43,577 bases of DNA from Bradyrhizobium sp. STM 3843 (GCF_000239815.1 NZ_CAFK01000001.1:1-43577), one strand, 5' to 3'. Numbered from the stretch's first letter, positions 8,564 to 17,693 are shown. Notes: generated by a model from the letters alone, not told the origin. A program made the numbers and translations.

Positions 8564-10183
8564 ATGCCAAGGCAACTCGAGGGAGATTTCGACTATATTG
8601 TCGTGGGCGCCGGCACGGCCGGCTGCATCCTCGCCAACCGGCTCTCGGCCGACCCGACCAAGCGCGTGCTGATCCTGGAGGCCGGGGGCAACGACAACTG
8701 GATCTGGTTCCATATTCCGGTCGGCTACCTCTTCGCGATCGGCAATCCCCGCTCCGACTGGATGTTCCGCACCGAGGCCGAGCCCGGCCTCAATGGCCGT
8801 TCGCTGGCCTATCCCCGCGGCAAGGTGATCGGCGGCTGCTCCGCCATCAACGCCATGATTTCGATGCGCGGCCAGGCCGCCGACTATGATCACTGGCGCC
8901 AATTGGGTCTGGCCGGCTGGTCCTACCAGGACGTGCTGCCGGTATTCCGGCGGCTGGAGGACCATTTCCTCGGGGAAAGCGAGCATCATGGCGCCGGCGG
9001 CGGCTGGCGTATCGAGGCGCCGCGCCTGTCCTGGGCCGTCCTCGACGCGGTCGGCGACGCCGCGGCGGAAATGGGCATCCGACGGATTCCCGACTTCAAC
9101 ACCGGCGACAACGAGGGTGTCAGCTATTTCCACGTCAACCAGAAGCGCGGCCGGCGCTGGTCATCGGCGCGCGGCTTTCTCAAGCCGGCGCTGAAGCGGC
9201 CAAACCTGCGGCTGGAGACGCATGTGCTGGTGGAGCGGCTGATCATCGAGAACGGACGTGCGGTCGGCGTGCGCTTCCGGCAGAACGGCGAGACCATCGA
9301 AGCGCGCACCAAAGGCGAAATGATCCTGAGCGCCGGCTCGATCGGTTCGGTGCAGGTGCTGCACCGCTCCGGCATCGGGCCGGCCGACTGGCTCAGCTCG
9401 CTCGGCATCGACATCGTGCTCGACAAGCCCGGCGTCGGCCGCAACCTGCAGGACCATCTGCAGCAGCGCGCGATCTACCAGGTCTCGGGCGTCCGCACGC
9501 TGAACGAGACCTATTATTCGCTGGTCCGCCGCGGCCTGATGGGGCTCGATTACGCCTTCCGCCGGCGCGGCCCGCTGACCATGGCGCCGTCGCAACTCGG
9601 CATCTTCACCCGCTCCGACACGACGCGCGACCGCGCCAACATCCAATTCCATGTGCAGCCGCTGTCGCTCGACAAGTTCGGCGATCCCCTGCACCGCTTT
9701 CCGGCGATCACGGTGAGCGCCTGCAACCTGCGCCCGACCTCGCGCGGCACCGTGCGCGTCCGCTCCGCCAAGCCCGACGACGCGCCATCCATCGCGCCGA
9801 ACTATCTGGCGACGGAGGAAGACCGCCAGGTTGCGGCGGACGCCATCCGGGTGACACGCCGGCTGATGAAGCAGAAGGCACTGGCACGTTTCAATCCGGT
9901 GGAATTCCTGCCTGGTCCCGCCGTCGGCAACGATGACGCCGCGCTGGCGAAAGCGGCCGGTGACATCGGCACCACTATCTTTCACCCCGTCGGCACGGCC
10001 AAGATGGGCACGGCCGACGACCCCATGGCCGTGGTCGATGAGCGCCTGCGCTTCTACGGCATCGAGGGCCTGCGCGTCGCCGACGCCTCGATCATGCCGA
10101 CCATCACCTCGGGCAACACCAACACCCCGACCGCGATGATCGCGGAGAAGGCGGCTTCGATGATTTTGGAGGATGGGAAGTAG
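8564..10183 (+). CDS. GMC-family FAD-dependent oxidoreductase (alcohol/choline dehydrogenase type)
   Basis: The product is 539 residues, full length for GMC oxidoreductases, starting at ATG 8564 with GGGAAGGA upstream. The N-terminal FAD-binding fold is YIVVGAGTAGCILANRL (GxGxxG) with LEAGG at the end of the second strand. The flavin-loop segment PRGKVIGGCSAINAMI follows. Near the C-terminus FHPVGTAKMG carries the catalytic His and SGNTNTPTAMIAEKAA the second catalytic position (Asn). It should oxidise a primary or polyol alcohol to an aldehyde. Choline dehydrogenase is the usual automatic name, but there are no betaine genes nearby, so the substrate is open. Confidence 0.9.
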   Translation: MPRQLEGDFDYIVVGAGTAGCILANRLSADPTKRVLILEAGGNDNWIWFHIPVGYLFAIGNPRSDWMFRTEAEPGLNGRSLAYPRGKVIGGCSAINAMISMRGQAADYDHWRQLGLAGWSYQDVLPVFRRLEDHFLGESEHHGAGGGWRIEAPRLSWAVLDAVGDAAAEMGIRRIPDFNTGDNEGVSYFHVNQKRGRRWSSARGFLKPALKRPNLRLETHVLVERLIIENGRAVGVRFRQNGETIEARTKGEMILSAGSIGSVQVLHRSGIGPADWLSSLGIDIVLDKPGVGRNLQDHLQQRAIYQVSGVRTLNETYYSLVRRGLMGLDYAFRRRGPLTMAPSQLGIFTRSDTTRDRANIQFHVQPLSLDKFGDPLHRFPAITVSACNLRPTSRGTVRVRSAKPDDAPSIAPNYLATEEDRQVAADAIRVTRRLMKQKALARFNPVEFLPGPAVGNDDAALAKAAGDIGTTIFHPVGTAKMGTADDPMAVVDERLRFYGIEGLRVADASIMPTITSGNTNTPTAMIAEKAASMILEDGK

Positions 10184-10320
10184 TTGGTGTCGCTTCAGGC
10201 CAACGAGTCCAGCCAAATATCTTCCGTCGTATTCACTCCCGCTGTCATCGTCTGCACTTGCGATGACGGGTGATTTAGGTCGATGTCTCGGCACATCTCA
10301 TCGTCCTGAGGCCGGTGCAT

Positions 10321-10426
10321 CATCACCGCCGTCATCGTCCGCGAAGGCGGACGATCCAGTAGCCGCCGGCGGCGGTGATGAATCGAGAGGCCGCGGCGTA
10401 CTGGGTGCCCCGCCTTCGCGGGGCAC
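10321..10426. repeat. nested palindromic repeat cluster
   Basis: Three inverted repeats lie in the 278-base gap between the oxidoreductase and the cyclase. CATCACCGCCG (10321-10331) pairs with CGGCGGTGATG (10370-10380). Inside it ATCGTCCGC/GCGGACGAT (10334-10342/10347-10355) forms a hairpin with loop GAAG. Next to it GTGCCCCGC/GCGGGGCAC (10405-10413/10418-10426) forms another with loop CTTC. This looks like a dispersed extragenic palindromic element. It lies between convergent genes, so it may also stop or stabilise both transcripts. Confidence 0.65.
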
Positions 10427-10461
10427 GACGACAGAGCAACGCCTGCAACATCTCAAACGAC

Positions 10462-12198
10462 CTATTTCCGCTCCAAACGCCACGCTCCGTCCCAGTCCGC
10501 AGGCGGCGGATTTTGCTTCAGGCCTTCGATGCGCGCGACCAATGCCAGCGACGGACCATCTCCCGGCACCACTTCGAGCGTCGCCGCAAAGCCCGCGAGC
10601 GCCTCGTCCCAGCGCTGCGCGCGATAGGCGGCGAGGCCTTCACCATAACGATCGCGCAGCAGTTCCTGCTCCGGCGTCAACCGGCCTTTCGCGCCCATGA
10701 TCTCGAACACGGTCTGGGCTTGCGTCTGACCGAGCACGACGATGCTGTCGATCTCTCGCACCTCGATCACCGCCGCCCCCGCTTCAGCTGTCGCCTGCGA
10801 TATCAGGCAGCGGCTGCCATAGAGCTTGTTGGCGCCTTCCAGGCGCGACGCCAGATTCACCGTGGCGCCCATGACGGTGTAGTTCATCATGAACGCCGAG
10901 CCGATGCTGCCGACCAGGGCCTCCCCGGTCGCGATCCCGATCCGAAGGTCGCATTCGGCCGGAATCGTGCGGACGCCGAGCAGTTCGGGGAGCGCCTTGC
11001 GCAGGCCAGCGATGCGTCCCACCATCTCGACCGCCGCCAGACAAGCGAGATCCGCCTGCTGGGCCTCATCGACGAAAGGCGGTCCCCAATAGGCCATGAT
11101 CGCGTCGCCGATATATTTGTCGATGATGCCGTGATGCGCATGGATCGGCTCCGACATGGTCGACAGATACAGGTTCATGATCTTGACCAGCCCCTGCGGC
11201 GTCACGCCTTCGCTGAGCCTCGTAAATCCCTTCATGTCGCAGAACATCACGGTCATGGTGCGGCGCTGGCCGTCGGCGGCCGCGAGCGCCGGCTGATCGA
11301 GCAGGCCTTCAGCGACCCGCGGATCGATATATCTGCCGAACGTCTCCCTGATCCGCTGGTTCTGCCTGAGACGTTCGACCATGCGGTTGAAAGCCGCGGA
11401 AAGCTGGCCGATCTCGTCCCTGGTCGTGATGCTGATCGGCTGGTCGAGGCGGCCAGCCTCGACCTCCCGAGTCCCTTCGAGCAGCCGCAGCACCGGCCGG
11501 GTGATGCCGGTGCCGACCAGCATCGCGAACACGAAGCCCAGCACCGAGGCGATTGCCGTCACCGCGCCCGAAATCGCGATCGCGTGCCGCTGTTCACCGA
11601 TCACCGTGGCGGCACTGGCCTGGACCTGGCCCAGCATGTCCGCGCGTATGCTGTCGATCCGGTCGTTGAACTCGTCCCGCAACTGATCGATTCCCGTCAT
11701 CATGCGGGCGGCGTCGGGAAAATCGCGCGCGTCGAGCCGCTGGATCACCCGGGCACTCTCCTCGTTCACGCGACGGCGCAGATCGGTCGCCGTCGCCTCG
11801 ATCCTCGCATCGAGCCGGCCCAGCGCAGCATTGTCCGACGGTGTAGAGGGATCGTCGACGATCGCATTGATGAGCTGACGCGCTGCCGCGGCCTCACGGG
11901 CGACATCAGCATCGAGGTTCTGGAATCGCTTCAGCTGCTCGGTATAGGACGCCTGGTCCGGCGCCGCCTCCATCATCCGGGCGCCCATCATCCGGCGCAG
12001 CGCGATTGAGCGTTCGAGCGACTTGATGTTCACCCGCGCCAGGTGACCGTAGGCCGGAATGTATTTGGTCGTCAGCTCATCCAGCAGATGGCCGACCCTG
12101 TTGGCCAGCACCATCGATAGGAGCGAGGTGATCACGGCGAGGATGATCAGTCCGGCCGCAATCCCGATGATCTTCTGCCTGATCGATTTCCGAAACAT
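10462..12198 (-). CDS. membrane-bound class III adenylate/guanylate cyclase with HAMP domain
   Basis: The product is 578 residues from ATG 12198 (MFRKSIRQKIIG); the frame runs open to 12363 without a better start. Order of parts: membrane segment at about 10-32, periplasmic sensor region rich in helices to about 205, second membrane segment at about 207-230, HAMP at about 231-283, then a class III cyclase domain. Metal-binding Asp 321 is in MFCDMKGFTRLS and Asp 365 in DKYIGDAIMAYWGPP. NYTVMGATVNLASRLEGAN is the nucleotide/transition-state segment. A C-terminal segment of about 60 residues (LLRDRYGEGLAAYRAQRWDEAL) looks like a single TPR-like helix pair. It should make cAMP (or cGMP) in response to an envelope signal. 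There is no linked effector gene. Confidence 0.9.
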   Translation of the reverse strand: MFRKSIRQKIIGIAAGLIILAVITSLLSMVLANRVGHLLDELTTKYIPAYGHLARVNIKSLERSIALRRMMGARMMEAAPDQASYTEQLKRFQNLDADVAREAAAARQLINAIVDDPSTPSDNAALGRLDARIEATATDLRRRVNEESARVIQRLDARDFPDAARMMTGIDQLRDEFNDRIDSIRADMLGQVQASAATVIGEQRHAIAISGAVTAIASVLGFVFAMLVGTGITRPVLRLLEGTREVEAGRLDQPISITTRDEIGQLSAAFNRMVERLRQNQRIRETFGRYIDPRVAEGLLDQPALAAADGQRRTMTVMFCDMKGFTRLSEGVTPQGLVKIMNLYLSTMSEPIHAHHGIIDKYIGDAIMAYWGPPFVDEAQQADLACLAAVEMVGRIAGLRKALPELLGVRTIPAECDLRIGIATGEALVGSIGSAFMMNYTVMGATVNLASRLEGANKLYGSRCLISQATAEAGAAVIEVREIDSIVVLGQTQAQTVFEIMGAKGRLTPEQELLRDRYGEGLAAYRAQRWDEALAGFAATLEVVPGDGPSLALVARIEGLKQNPPPADWDGAWRLERK

Positions 12199-12716
12199 GA
12201 TGAGAGCCCCGATTCCGAAGCTCGTATCGTATCGCGGCAAACCCGTTTGCGAACTTCGGAATCGAAGAGCACTAACAAACCATTGATCGCGAAAGAAAAT
12301 CGGTTGGCGCGCCTTCGCCGCGGCTCCCCTGGCGATCGAGCCATCGGCGCCAAATGAGCGCAATGGCCCGAACCAGACGACAATGCCGCCCGCGCGAGGC
12401 GGGCGGCACGACGCGATACTGAAGCTCTGAACGGGACAAGGTTAGCGGGCGGAGCTGACAATCGGCTGACGGTTGCAAGACGGAACGGTGGCGCGCAGGC
12501 GGTTCGAGAAGATCGGGGACAAGACCGCGCCCGTTGTCGGCCTGTCACCCCAACGTGCCTTGGCGCACGCCCTTTGCAGCCTCCCAGCCGCCCGAGCAAG
12601 GTTCGGATCTCACGAAAGCGTCATCGGTCCTGTCCAAGTGATGGGCCGGGAATAAACCGCCGCCCTCCCCGATCTCCTCGCCCGCAAGCCCAATTACGGG
12701 CCGAAAGGAGAGCGCG
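12199..12716. other. 518-base divergent intergenic region with one hairpin
   Basis: The region separates the leftward cyclase from the rightward metallophosphoesterase. The only clear structure is TGCCGCCCGC (12384-12393) pairing with GCGGGCGGCA (12399-12408), loop GCGAG. It is similar in build to the palindrome at 10405-10426, and both are followed by CGACG. Short frames here lack ribosome sites and family resemblance. Promoters for both neighbours must lie here, but none matches a consensus well enough to place. Confidence 0.5.
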
Positions 12717-13670
12717 ATGAGTCATCACGATCACGATGAGGACAGCGGCGTCAGCCGCCGTAAAGTGCTGGAATGCATGACCTGGGCCGGCACCGGCGTG
12801 CTCTGGACCATCGCGGGAGGCGTGCCCCGCTCACTCGGATTGGTCGATGCGGCGCAGGCCGCCGAGAAAGCCGCGCAGACCTCCGGCCTCACCTTCCTGC
12901 AGATCAGCGACAGCCATGTCGGCTTCGACAAGCCGGCCAATCCGCATGCGCTCGGCACGCTTGAAGAGGCGATCCAGAAGGTCAGCGCCATCCCGGTGAA
13001 GCCTTCTTTCATGATCCACACCGGCGACATCTCGCATCTGTCCAAGGCGGCGGAATTCGACGATGCCGACCGCATCATCTCGCAGGCCAGGCTCGACGTG
13101 CATTATGTGCCGGGCGAACATGATTTTCTCGATGAGGAGGTCAAGCTCTACAAGGAGCGCTACGGCAAGGGCACCCGCGGTGCCGGCTGGTATTCCTTCG
13201 ACGCCAATGGCGTGCATTTCATCGGGCTCGTCAACGTCGTGGATCTGAAGGCCGGTGGCCTCGGCAATCTCGGCGCCGAGCAGCTTGAGTGGCTGGAGGA
13301 CGATCTCAAGGGGCGCTCGAAGTCGACGCCGATCGTGGTGTTCGCGCATATCCCGCTGTGGACCGTGTATCCGCAATGGGGCTGGGGCACCGAGGACGGC
13401 GCTCGTGCGCTCGACTATATGAAGGGCTTCGGCTCCGTCACCGTGCTCAACGGCCATATCCATCAGGTGATGCAGAAGGTCGAAGGCAACGTCACCTTCC
13501 ACACCGCGCGCTCCACCGCCTTCCCGCAACCGGCCCCGGGCAGCGCGCCCTCGCCCGGACCGATGAAGGTCGAGGACACGAGGCTGCGCAGCCTGCTCGG
13601 CATCGCCAGCGTCAATTTCAAGCTGGGTGACGAGCGGCTCGCCATCATCGACACACCGCTGCAGGGCTAA
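12717..13670 (+). CDS. Tat-exported metallophosphoesterase
   Basis: The product is 317 residues from ATG 12717, with GAAAGGAGA just upstream. The N-terminus has a histidine/aspartate-rich start, then SRRKVLECM followed by a hydrophobic stretch ending in AQAA, which fits a twin-arginine signal peptide (about residues 1-50). The calcineurin-like core shows DSHVGF, HTGDISH, GEHD (in place of the usual GNHD), FAHIPLW and NGHIHQ, so the two-metal site looks intact. It should be a periplasmic phosphoesterase. It is the first gene of an apparent operon: cupredoxin 14 bases later, then ECF sigma and anti-sigma factor. This suggests an envelope or metal stress role, but the substrate is unknown. Confidence 0.88.
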   Translation: MSHHDHDEDSGVSRRKVLECMTWAGTGVLWTIAGGVPRSLGLVDAAQAAEKAAQTSGLTFLQISDSHVGFDKPANPHALGTLEEAIQKVSAIPVKPSFMIHTGDISHLSKAAEFDDADRIISQARLDVHYVPGEHDFLDEEVKLYKERYGKGTRGAGWYSFDANGVHFIGLVNVVDLKAGGLGNLGAEQLEWLEDDLKGRSKSTPIVVFAHIPLWTVYPQWGWGTEDGARALDYMKGFGSVTVLNGHIHQVMQKVEGNVTFHTARSTAFPQPAPGSAPSPGPMKVEDTRLRSLLGIASVNFKLGDERLAIIDTPLQG

Positions 13671-13684
13671 GGGACGCTTACGAG

Positions 13685-14017
13685 ATGAATCGACGCGATA
13701 TTCTCCTCCACGGCGTCCGCCTCACCGCGGTCGCTGTTCTGCTGCCCCCGACGGCCCGGAAGGCGCAGGCCCAGACGGCTGCCGTCGTCATCGATAACTT
13801 CACCTTCAATCCGCCGGAGGTGAAGGTGAAGATCGGCGACACCGTGACCTGGACCAACCATGATGACATTCCGCACACGGTGGTGTCGGCGGGAAAGTTC
13901 CGCTCCAAGACGCTGGATAGCGACGACAGCTTCTCCTTCACCTTCGCGGCGGCCGGCGACTACAAATATTTCTGCTCGCTGCACCCGCACATGACCGGGA
14001 TGATCAAGGTTGAGTAG
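13685..14017 (+). CDS. exported cupredoxin (amicyanin/pseudoazurin-like)
   Basis: A small blue-copper protein of 110 residues. The N-terminus (MNRRDILLHGVRL, cleavage near AQAQ at 27-30) carries a twin-arginine-like signal. The mature part shows all expected type-1 copper ligands: His 64 in DIPHTVV and Cys 97, His 100, Met 103 in the C-x2-H-x2-M segment. It is probably a periplasmic electron carrier or copper protein. It lies 14 bases after the metallophosphoesterase, and the following sigma-factor frame begins within or just after its end, so the genes are probably co-transcribed. Confidence 0.9.
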   Translation: MNRRDILLHGVRLTAVAVLLPPTARKAQAQTAAVVIDNFTFNPPEVKVKIGDTVTWTNHDDIPHTVVSAGKFRSKTLDSDDSFSFTFAAAGDYKYFCSLHPHMTGMIKVE

Positions 14018-14108
14018 CGCGCCAAATCAAGGCATCAGCATATCTTCCGGCCGGAGGCTCGCCCCCGGCCGGGTGCCCCCCGCTTCCACGAAAGCTGGTC
14101 CGCAGACG

Positions 14109-14669
14109 ATGCCGCTGAACAGGTCCGACGAGGATGCCGAGCGTAACAGACGCTTCCGCGAGCTGGCGCTCCCCTATCTCGACGACGTCTACACGCTGGC
14201 GCGCTATCTCCTGCGCGATCCGACCGATGCGGAGGACGCGGTGCAGGAGTGCTACCTGCGCGCGTTCAAGCATTTCCACACCTATCGCGGCCCGGCGATG
14301 AAGCCCTGGCTGTTTGCGATCCTGCGCAATGTCTGCCACACCGAATTTGCCCGGCGCAGCAGTGCAAAGCTCAAGGCGATCGACGACGCGCCGGAAGCAG
14401 CCGACAAACCGCCGCTGTGGCACGAGAGCCAGGAGACGCCGGAAGGCGCGATCCTGCGCGAGCGCGACGCTTCGGCGATCCGCAAGCTGATCGACCGGCT
14501 CGCCGAGCCGTTTCGCGAGACCTTCGTGCTGCGCGAGGTCAACAACCTGTCGTATCGCGAGATCGCCGACAGCGCCGGCGTGCCGGTCGGCACGGTGATG
14601 TCCCGCCTCGCCCGCGCCCGCGCGATGCTGCGCGCCGCCTGGCTGGCGGAAGAGGAGTCTTCGGAATGA
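14109..14669 (+). CDS. ECF-family RNA polymerase sigma factor
   Basis: The product is 186 residues from ATG 14109. A TTG at 14010, overlapping the cupredoxin stop, would add 33 residues of low-complexity sequence and is less likely, although neither start has a strong ribosome site. Region 2 is visible as YLLRDPTDAEDAVQECYLRAFKHF with the core-binding/-10 recognition helices and PWLFAILRNVC. Region 4 is LSYREIADSAGVPVGTVMSRLARARAML. The stop overlaps the start of the anti-sigma gene (ATGA). Context suggests that it controls its own operon, including the metallophosphoesterase and cupredoxin. Confidence 0.9.
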   Translation: MPLNRSDEDAERNRRFRELALPYLDDVYTLARYLLRDPTDAEDAVQECYLRAFKHFHTYRGPAMKPWLFAILRNVCHTEFARRSSAKLKAIDDAPEAADKPPLWHESQETPEGAILRERDASAIRKLIDRLAEPFRETFVLREVNNLSYREIADSAGVPVGTVMSRLARARAMLRAAWLAEEESSE

Positions 14670-15439
14670 CCTGCGAGGAGGCCAACATCCTGATCCATGC
14701 GCTCGCCGATGGCGAGCTCGATGCCGGCCACGCCAGCGAGGTGGAAGCACATGTCGCGAGCTGTCCGCACTGCACGGCCGAGCTGGCGGCCATCAGAGAG
14801 ATGACAGAGGCGCTCGCCCGCGCGGATCTCGGCTTCAAGGCACCGCCGCAACTGCGGCGGCGCATCGAAGATGCGCTGCCCGCGCTGCCGGCAGTGGCCG
14901 CGCCGCCGAGTCGCCGCTCGGTGCTGAAGGGCTTTGCCATGGGGTCGGTGGTCTCGGCACTGGCCGCGACCGGACTGGTCGCGATCGTGATCAGCAAGGA
15001 CGATCAGCAGCGCATCGAAGCCGAAATCGTCTCGGCGCATCTACGCTCGCTGCAAGCCGGCCACCTCACCGACGTGCTGTCGACCGATCAGCACACCGTC
15101 AAGCCCTGGTTCAACGGCAGGCTCGACGTGGCGCCGCCGGTGATCGACCTCACCGCGCTGGGGTTCACCCTGATCGGTGGCCGGCTCGATTATGTCGATG
15201 CCCGCCCGATCGGCGCCGTGGTCTATCGCCGTCGTCAGCACATCATCAATCTGTTCGTGGCGCAGACGTCGAGCACAGAACGGCGGACGACGCGGATGGA
15301 TACGATCCAGGGCTTCAACATCCGAAGCTGGAGCGAGCGCGGGCTGAACTTCTGGGCGATCAGCGACATCGGCGCCGACGAGCTCAACGAGTTCGGAGAG
15401 AAGTTCGAGACCGCAATGCGCGTGAACAAGGAGGGATGA
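14666..15439 (+). CDS. membrane anti-sigma factor with zinc-binding N-terminus
   Basis: The product is 257 residues, starting with ATG 14666 that overlaps the sigma-factor stop. The cytoplasmic anti-sigma domain has the zinc motif His29-x3-Cys33-x2-Cys36 (HVASCPHC). A single membrane segment lies at about residues 87-109, followed by a periplasmic domain of about 145 residues with DLTALGFTLIGGRLDYV, characteristic of a family of transmembrane anti-sigma factors. It should hold the upstream ECF sigma factor inactive until a redox or envelope signal. Translational coupling matches a one-to-one partner pair. Confidence 0.9.
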   Translation: MTCEEANILIHALADGELDAGHASEVEAHVASCPHCTAELAAIREMTEALARADLGFKAPPQLRRRIEDALPALPAVAAPPSRRSVLKGFAMGSVVSALAATGLVAIVISKDDQQRIEAEIVSAHLRSLQAGHLTDVLSTDQHTVKPWFNGRLDVAPPVIDLTALGFTLIGGRLDYVDARPIGAVVYRRRQHIINLFVAQTSSTERRTTRMDTIQGFNIRSWSERGLNFWAISDIGADELNEFGEKFETAMRVNKEG

Positions 15440-15480
15440 TGTCGGCAGGATGGGCAAAGCGACTTTTGCGCCCTAGCCCA

Positions 15481-15545
15481 AAGCGCGAAGGCGTGCCCAC
15501 CAATCTTTTGAAGCCGTTCAATCGGTGGGCACAGCGCTTCGCGCC
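15481..15545. repeat. imperfect inverted repeat between convergent genes
   Basis: GTGCCCACC (15493-15501) pairs with GGTGGGCAC (15524-15532), and the stem extends imperfectly into the flanking GCGCGAAGGC and GCGCTTCGCGC arms. It lies between the anti-sigma gene and leftward hpnO. The GGTGGGCA core resembles short repeats common in Bradyrhizobium-type genomes. It may end both transcripts. Confidence 0.5.
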
Positions 15546-15572
15546 TTTGCCCACCCTACGGTCGAATCCGCC

Positions 15573-16964
15573 TCACGCCGATTTGCGAATGGCGTTGTCG
15601 ACCAGGGTCTTGCCGAGCGACCAGATTGCGCCGGGCACCTTGTGGCTTTGCGCGATCACGTCGTCGAAGGCGCGCTCGATCCAGGCGCAGTCCTCTTCCG
15701 TGATGGTGAGCGGCGGCAAGAGCTTCACCGTATGCAGGCCGTGACCGGCCACCTGGGTCAGGATCTTATGATCCTTGAACAAGGGCACGGTGATCAGCTG
15801 CACGAACAGACCCTTGTTCGCGCTCTCCAGCACGTTCCAGGACGCCTTCAGCCGCAGCGATTTCGGCGGGCCGAACTCGACGCCGATCATCAGGCCCTTG
15901 CCGCGAACCTCTTTGAGCAGCTCGTAGCCGGGCACCATCCGCGTCAGGGCCAGGCGTAATTCGGCGCCGCGTTTCGCAGCAGCCTCGATCAGCTTCTCGG
16001 CCTTCATCACCTCCAGCGTGGCGATGCCGGCAGCCATCGCGAGGTCGTTCTTCGCAAAGGTCGAGCCATGAACCAGCGCCCGATCCATCCGGTTGAAAAT
16101 CTTGTCGAAGATCGCCTTGCGCGTCAGCAGCGCCCCGACCGGGACATGCCCGCCGGACAGCGCCTTCGACAGCAGCACCATGTCGGGCTCGACATTCCAG
16201 TGTTCCACCGCCAGGAACCGGCCGGTGCGCCCCATGCCGGTCTGGATCTCGTCGGCGATGAAGATCGTGCCGTATTTCTTGCAGAGCGCGGCCGCGCCGG
16301 GCAGGAACTCGTCGGTGGGCATGTTGACGCCCTTGCCCTGGATCGGCTCGACGATGAAGGCTGCAATCTCGCGCGACGACAGCGCCTGTTCGAGCGCGGC
16401 AAGATCGTTGAAAGGAATCGCGGTGCAACCGGGCAGCAGCGGCTCGAAGCCGGCACGGAAGTTCGAATCATCGGTCAGCGACAGCGCGCCATAGGTCAGG
16501 CCGTGATAGGAATGGCTGCAATAGACGATCCCGGGGCGCCCGGTCGCGCCACGCGCGATCTTGATCGCGGCTTCAACCGTCTCGGCGCCGGAATTGGCGA
16601 AGAACACCTTATCCAGATATGGCACATATTCGAGCAGCCGCTCGGCGAGCACCCCGGCCAAGGTCGAGACGTCGAGCTGCACCAGATTCGGCAGGTCGCT
16701 GTCGAGGACGCTTTTGAGAGCGTCACGCAATGTCGGGTGATTGCGGCCGATCGCGAAGACGCCAAATCCGCTCAACAGATCGAGATAACGAGCGCCCTCA
16801 CGGTCGTAGAGGTACTGCCCCTGCCCCTTCTGAAAGCCCACGTCGTAGCCGATCGTCTTGAGGACGCGGACCAGCTGCTCGTTCAGATGCCGAGAGTGCA
16901 TGGAACTGCGCTGCGCCTGGCGCTCCACAAACATCTCGGAAACGTCTAGATTGGATTTTAGCAT
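15573..16964 (-). CDS. hpnO: HpnO, hopanoid aminotransferase (aminobacteriohopanetriol synthesis)
   Basis: The product is 463 residues and belongs to class III PLP aminotransferases. Visible features are NSGAETVEAAIKIAR, the PLP phosphate and ring-binding Asp 238 in IFIADEIQTGMGRTGRF, and the Schiff-base Lys 267 in LLSKALSGGHVPVG. Known hpnO products convert ribosylhopane-derived aldehyde to aminobacteriohopanetriol. The assignment rests on its resemblance to HpnO and on the nearby hpnN, hpnH and hpnG. An ornithine or acetylornithine aminotransferase is the alternative, but no arginine genes are near. It ends in the repeat region shared with the convergent ECF operon. Confidence 0.85.
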   Translation of the reverse strand: MLKSNLDVSEMFVERQAQRSSMHSRHLNEQLVRVLKTIGYDVGFQKGQGQYLYDREGARYLDLLSGFGVFAIGRNHPTLRDALKSVLDSDLPNLVQLDVSTLAGVLAERLLEYVPYLDKVFFANSGAETVEAAIKIARGATGRPGIVYCSHSYHGLTYGALSLTDDSNFRAGFEPLLPGCTAIPFNDLAALEQALSSREIAAFIVEPIQGKGVNMPTDEFLPGAAALCKKYGTIFIADEIQTGMGRTGRFLAVEHWNVEPDMVLLSKALSGGHVPVGALLTRKAIFDKIFNRMDRALVHGSTFAKNDLAMAAGIATLEVMKAEKLIEAAAKRGAELRLALTRMVPGYELLKEVRGKGLMIGVEFGPPKSLRLKASWNVLESANKGLFVQLITVPLFKDHKILTQVAGHGLHTVKLLPPLTITEEDCAWIERAFDDVIAQSHKVPGAIWSLGKTLVDNAIRKSA

Positions 16965-17065
16965 CGGCTACATACTTCGGTTGATGGACGTTTCGTCAAC
17001 TGAAAACGCGCAATGCGGCGTTTTGCCCCCATTCGCACCATCAAAGCAAGCACGGGTTTCAGCCA

Positions 17066-17671
17066 ATGTTGCACCGCCCCAAATCTCTCATGCGGACAGT
17101 CATATCATGTTCTGGTGTGCTGTTCGCAGTAGGATTTTCTTCCCATCTTTCGCCTGCCTTCGCCGCCGACCCGACCGGGGACTGGCGGGTGGCCGATGGT
17201 GTCGCCAACATCCGCGTAGCACAATGTAATGGCAGCATGTGGGGCGTCGTGGCCTGGGAGAAGACGCCTGGCGGGCGCGATACCCATAATCCGGATTCTG
17301 CCAAGCAGAGCCGGCCGACGCTCGGCATGGCGATCCTGATCGACATGAAGAAGAAGGCTGGCGCCGATCAGTGGGAAGGCCAAGTCTACAACGCCAAAGA
17401 CGGGCAACTCTACAGCTCCACAATCACGCCGCTTGATTCCGATCACCTTGAAATCAAAGGATGCGTGCTCGGCTTCCTCTGCGGCGGCGAGACCTGGACG
17501 CGCGTCGCTCCGCCGATCCCCTCGAGTCCCGTCAACAGCATGGCGAAAGGTACACAGAAACCGATCGCTCCGGCCCCGAAGACGGCCGTCGCGGCGGCGA
17601 CAGCCGCCAAGAAGCCCGGCGATCAGGTCGGCGACATCTGCGTACTGCCGGAGGTCGCCCACGCTCATTAG
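17066..17671 (+). CDS. exported DUF2147-family protein
   Basis: The product is 201 residues with a signal peptide (LMRTVISCSGVLFAVGF, cleavage near AFAADP at about 32-34). The mature part has the DUF2147 pattern: DPTGDWRVADGVANIRV near the start, GGRDTHNPD, and YNAKDGQLYSSTI followed by LEIKGCVLGFLCGGETWTRV. A Pro/Ala/Lys-rich tail of about 50 residues follows the domain. DUF2147 proteins are periplasmic beta-rich proteins of unknown function. The start could also be ATG 17090. It is divergent from hpnO and convergent with hpnN, so a role in hopanoid handling is possible but not shown. Confidence 0.8.
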   Translation: MLHRPKSLMRTVISCSGVLFAVGFSSHLSPAFAADPTGDWRVADGVANIRVAQCNGSMWGVVAWEKTPGGRDTHNPDSAKQSRPTLGMAILIDMKKKAGADQWEGQVYNAKDGQLYSSTITPLDSDHLEIKGCVLGFLCGGETWTRVAPPIPSSPVNSMAKGTQKPIAPAPKTAVAAATAAKKPGDQVGDICVLPEVAHAH

Positions 17672-17693
17672 CGCAGGCAGATCCGCAAACAGC

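Noticed and set aside
10375..12009. Long plus-strand frame opposite the cyclase
   Set aside because: The cyclase motifs on the minus strand are complete; this frame is a shadow.
15573..16964. Ornithine or acetylornithine aminotransferase
   Set aside because: Possible from the fold, but the hopanoid neighbours and overall resemblance favour HpnO.
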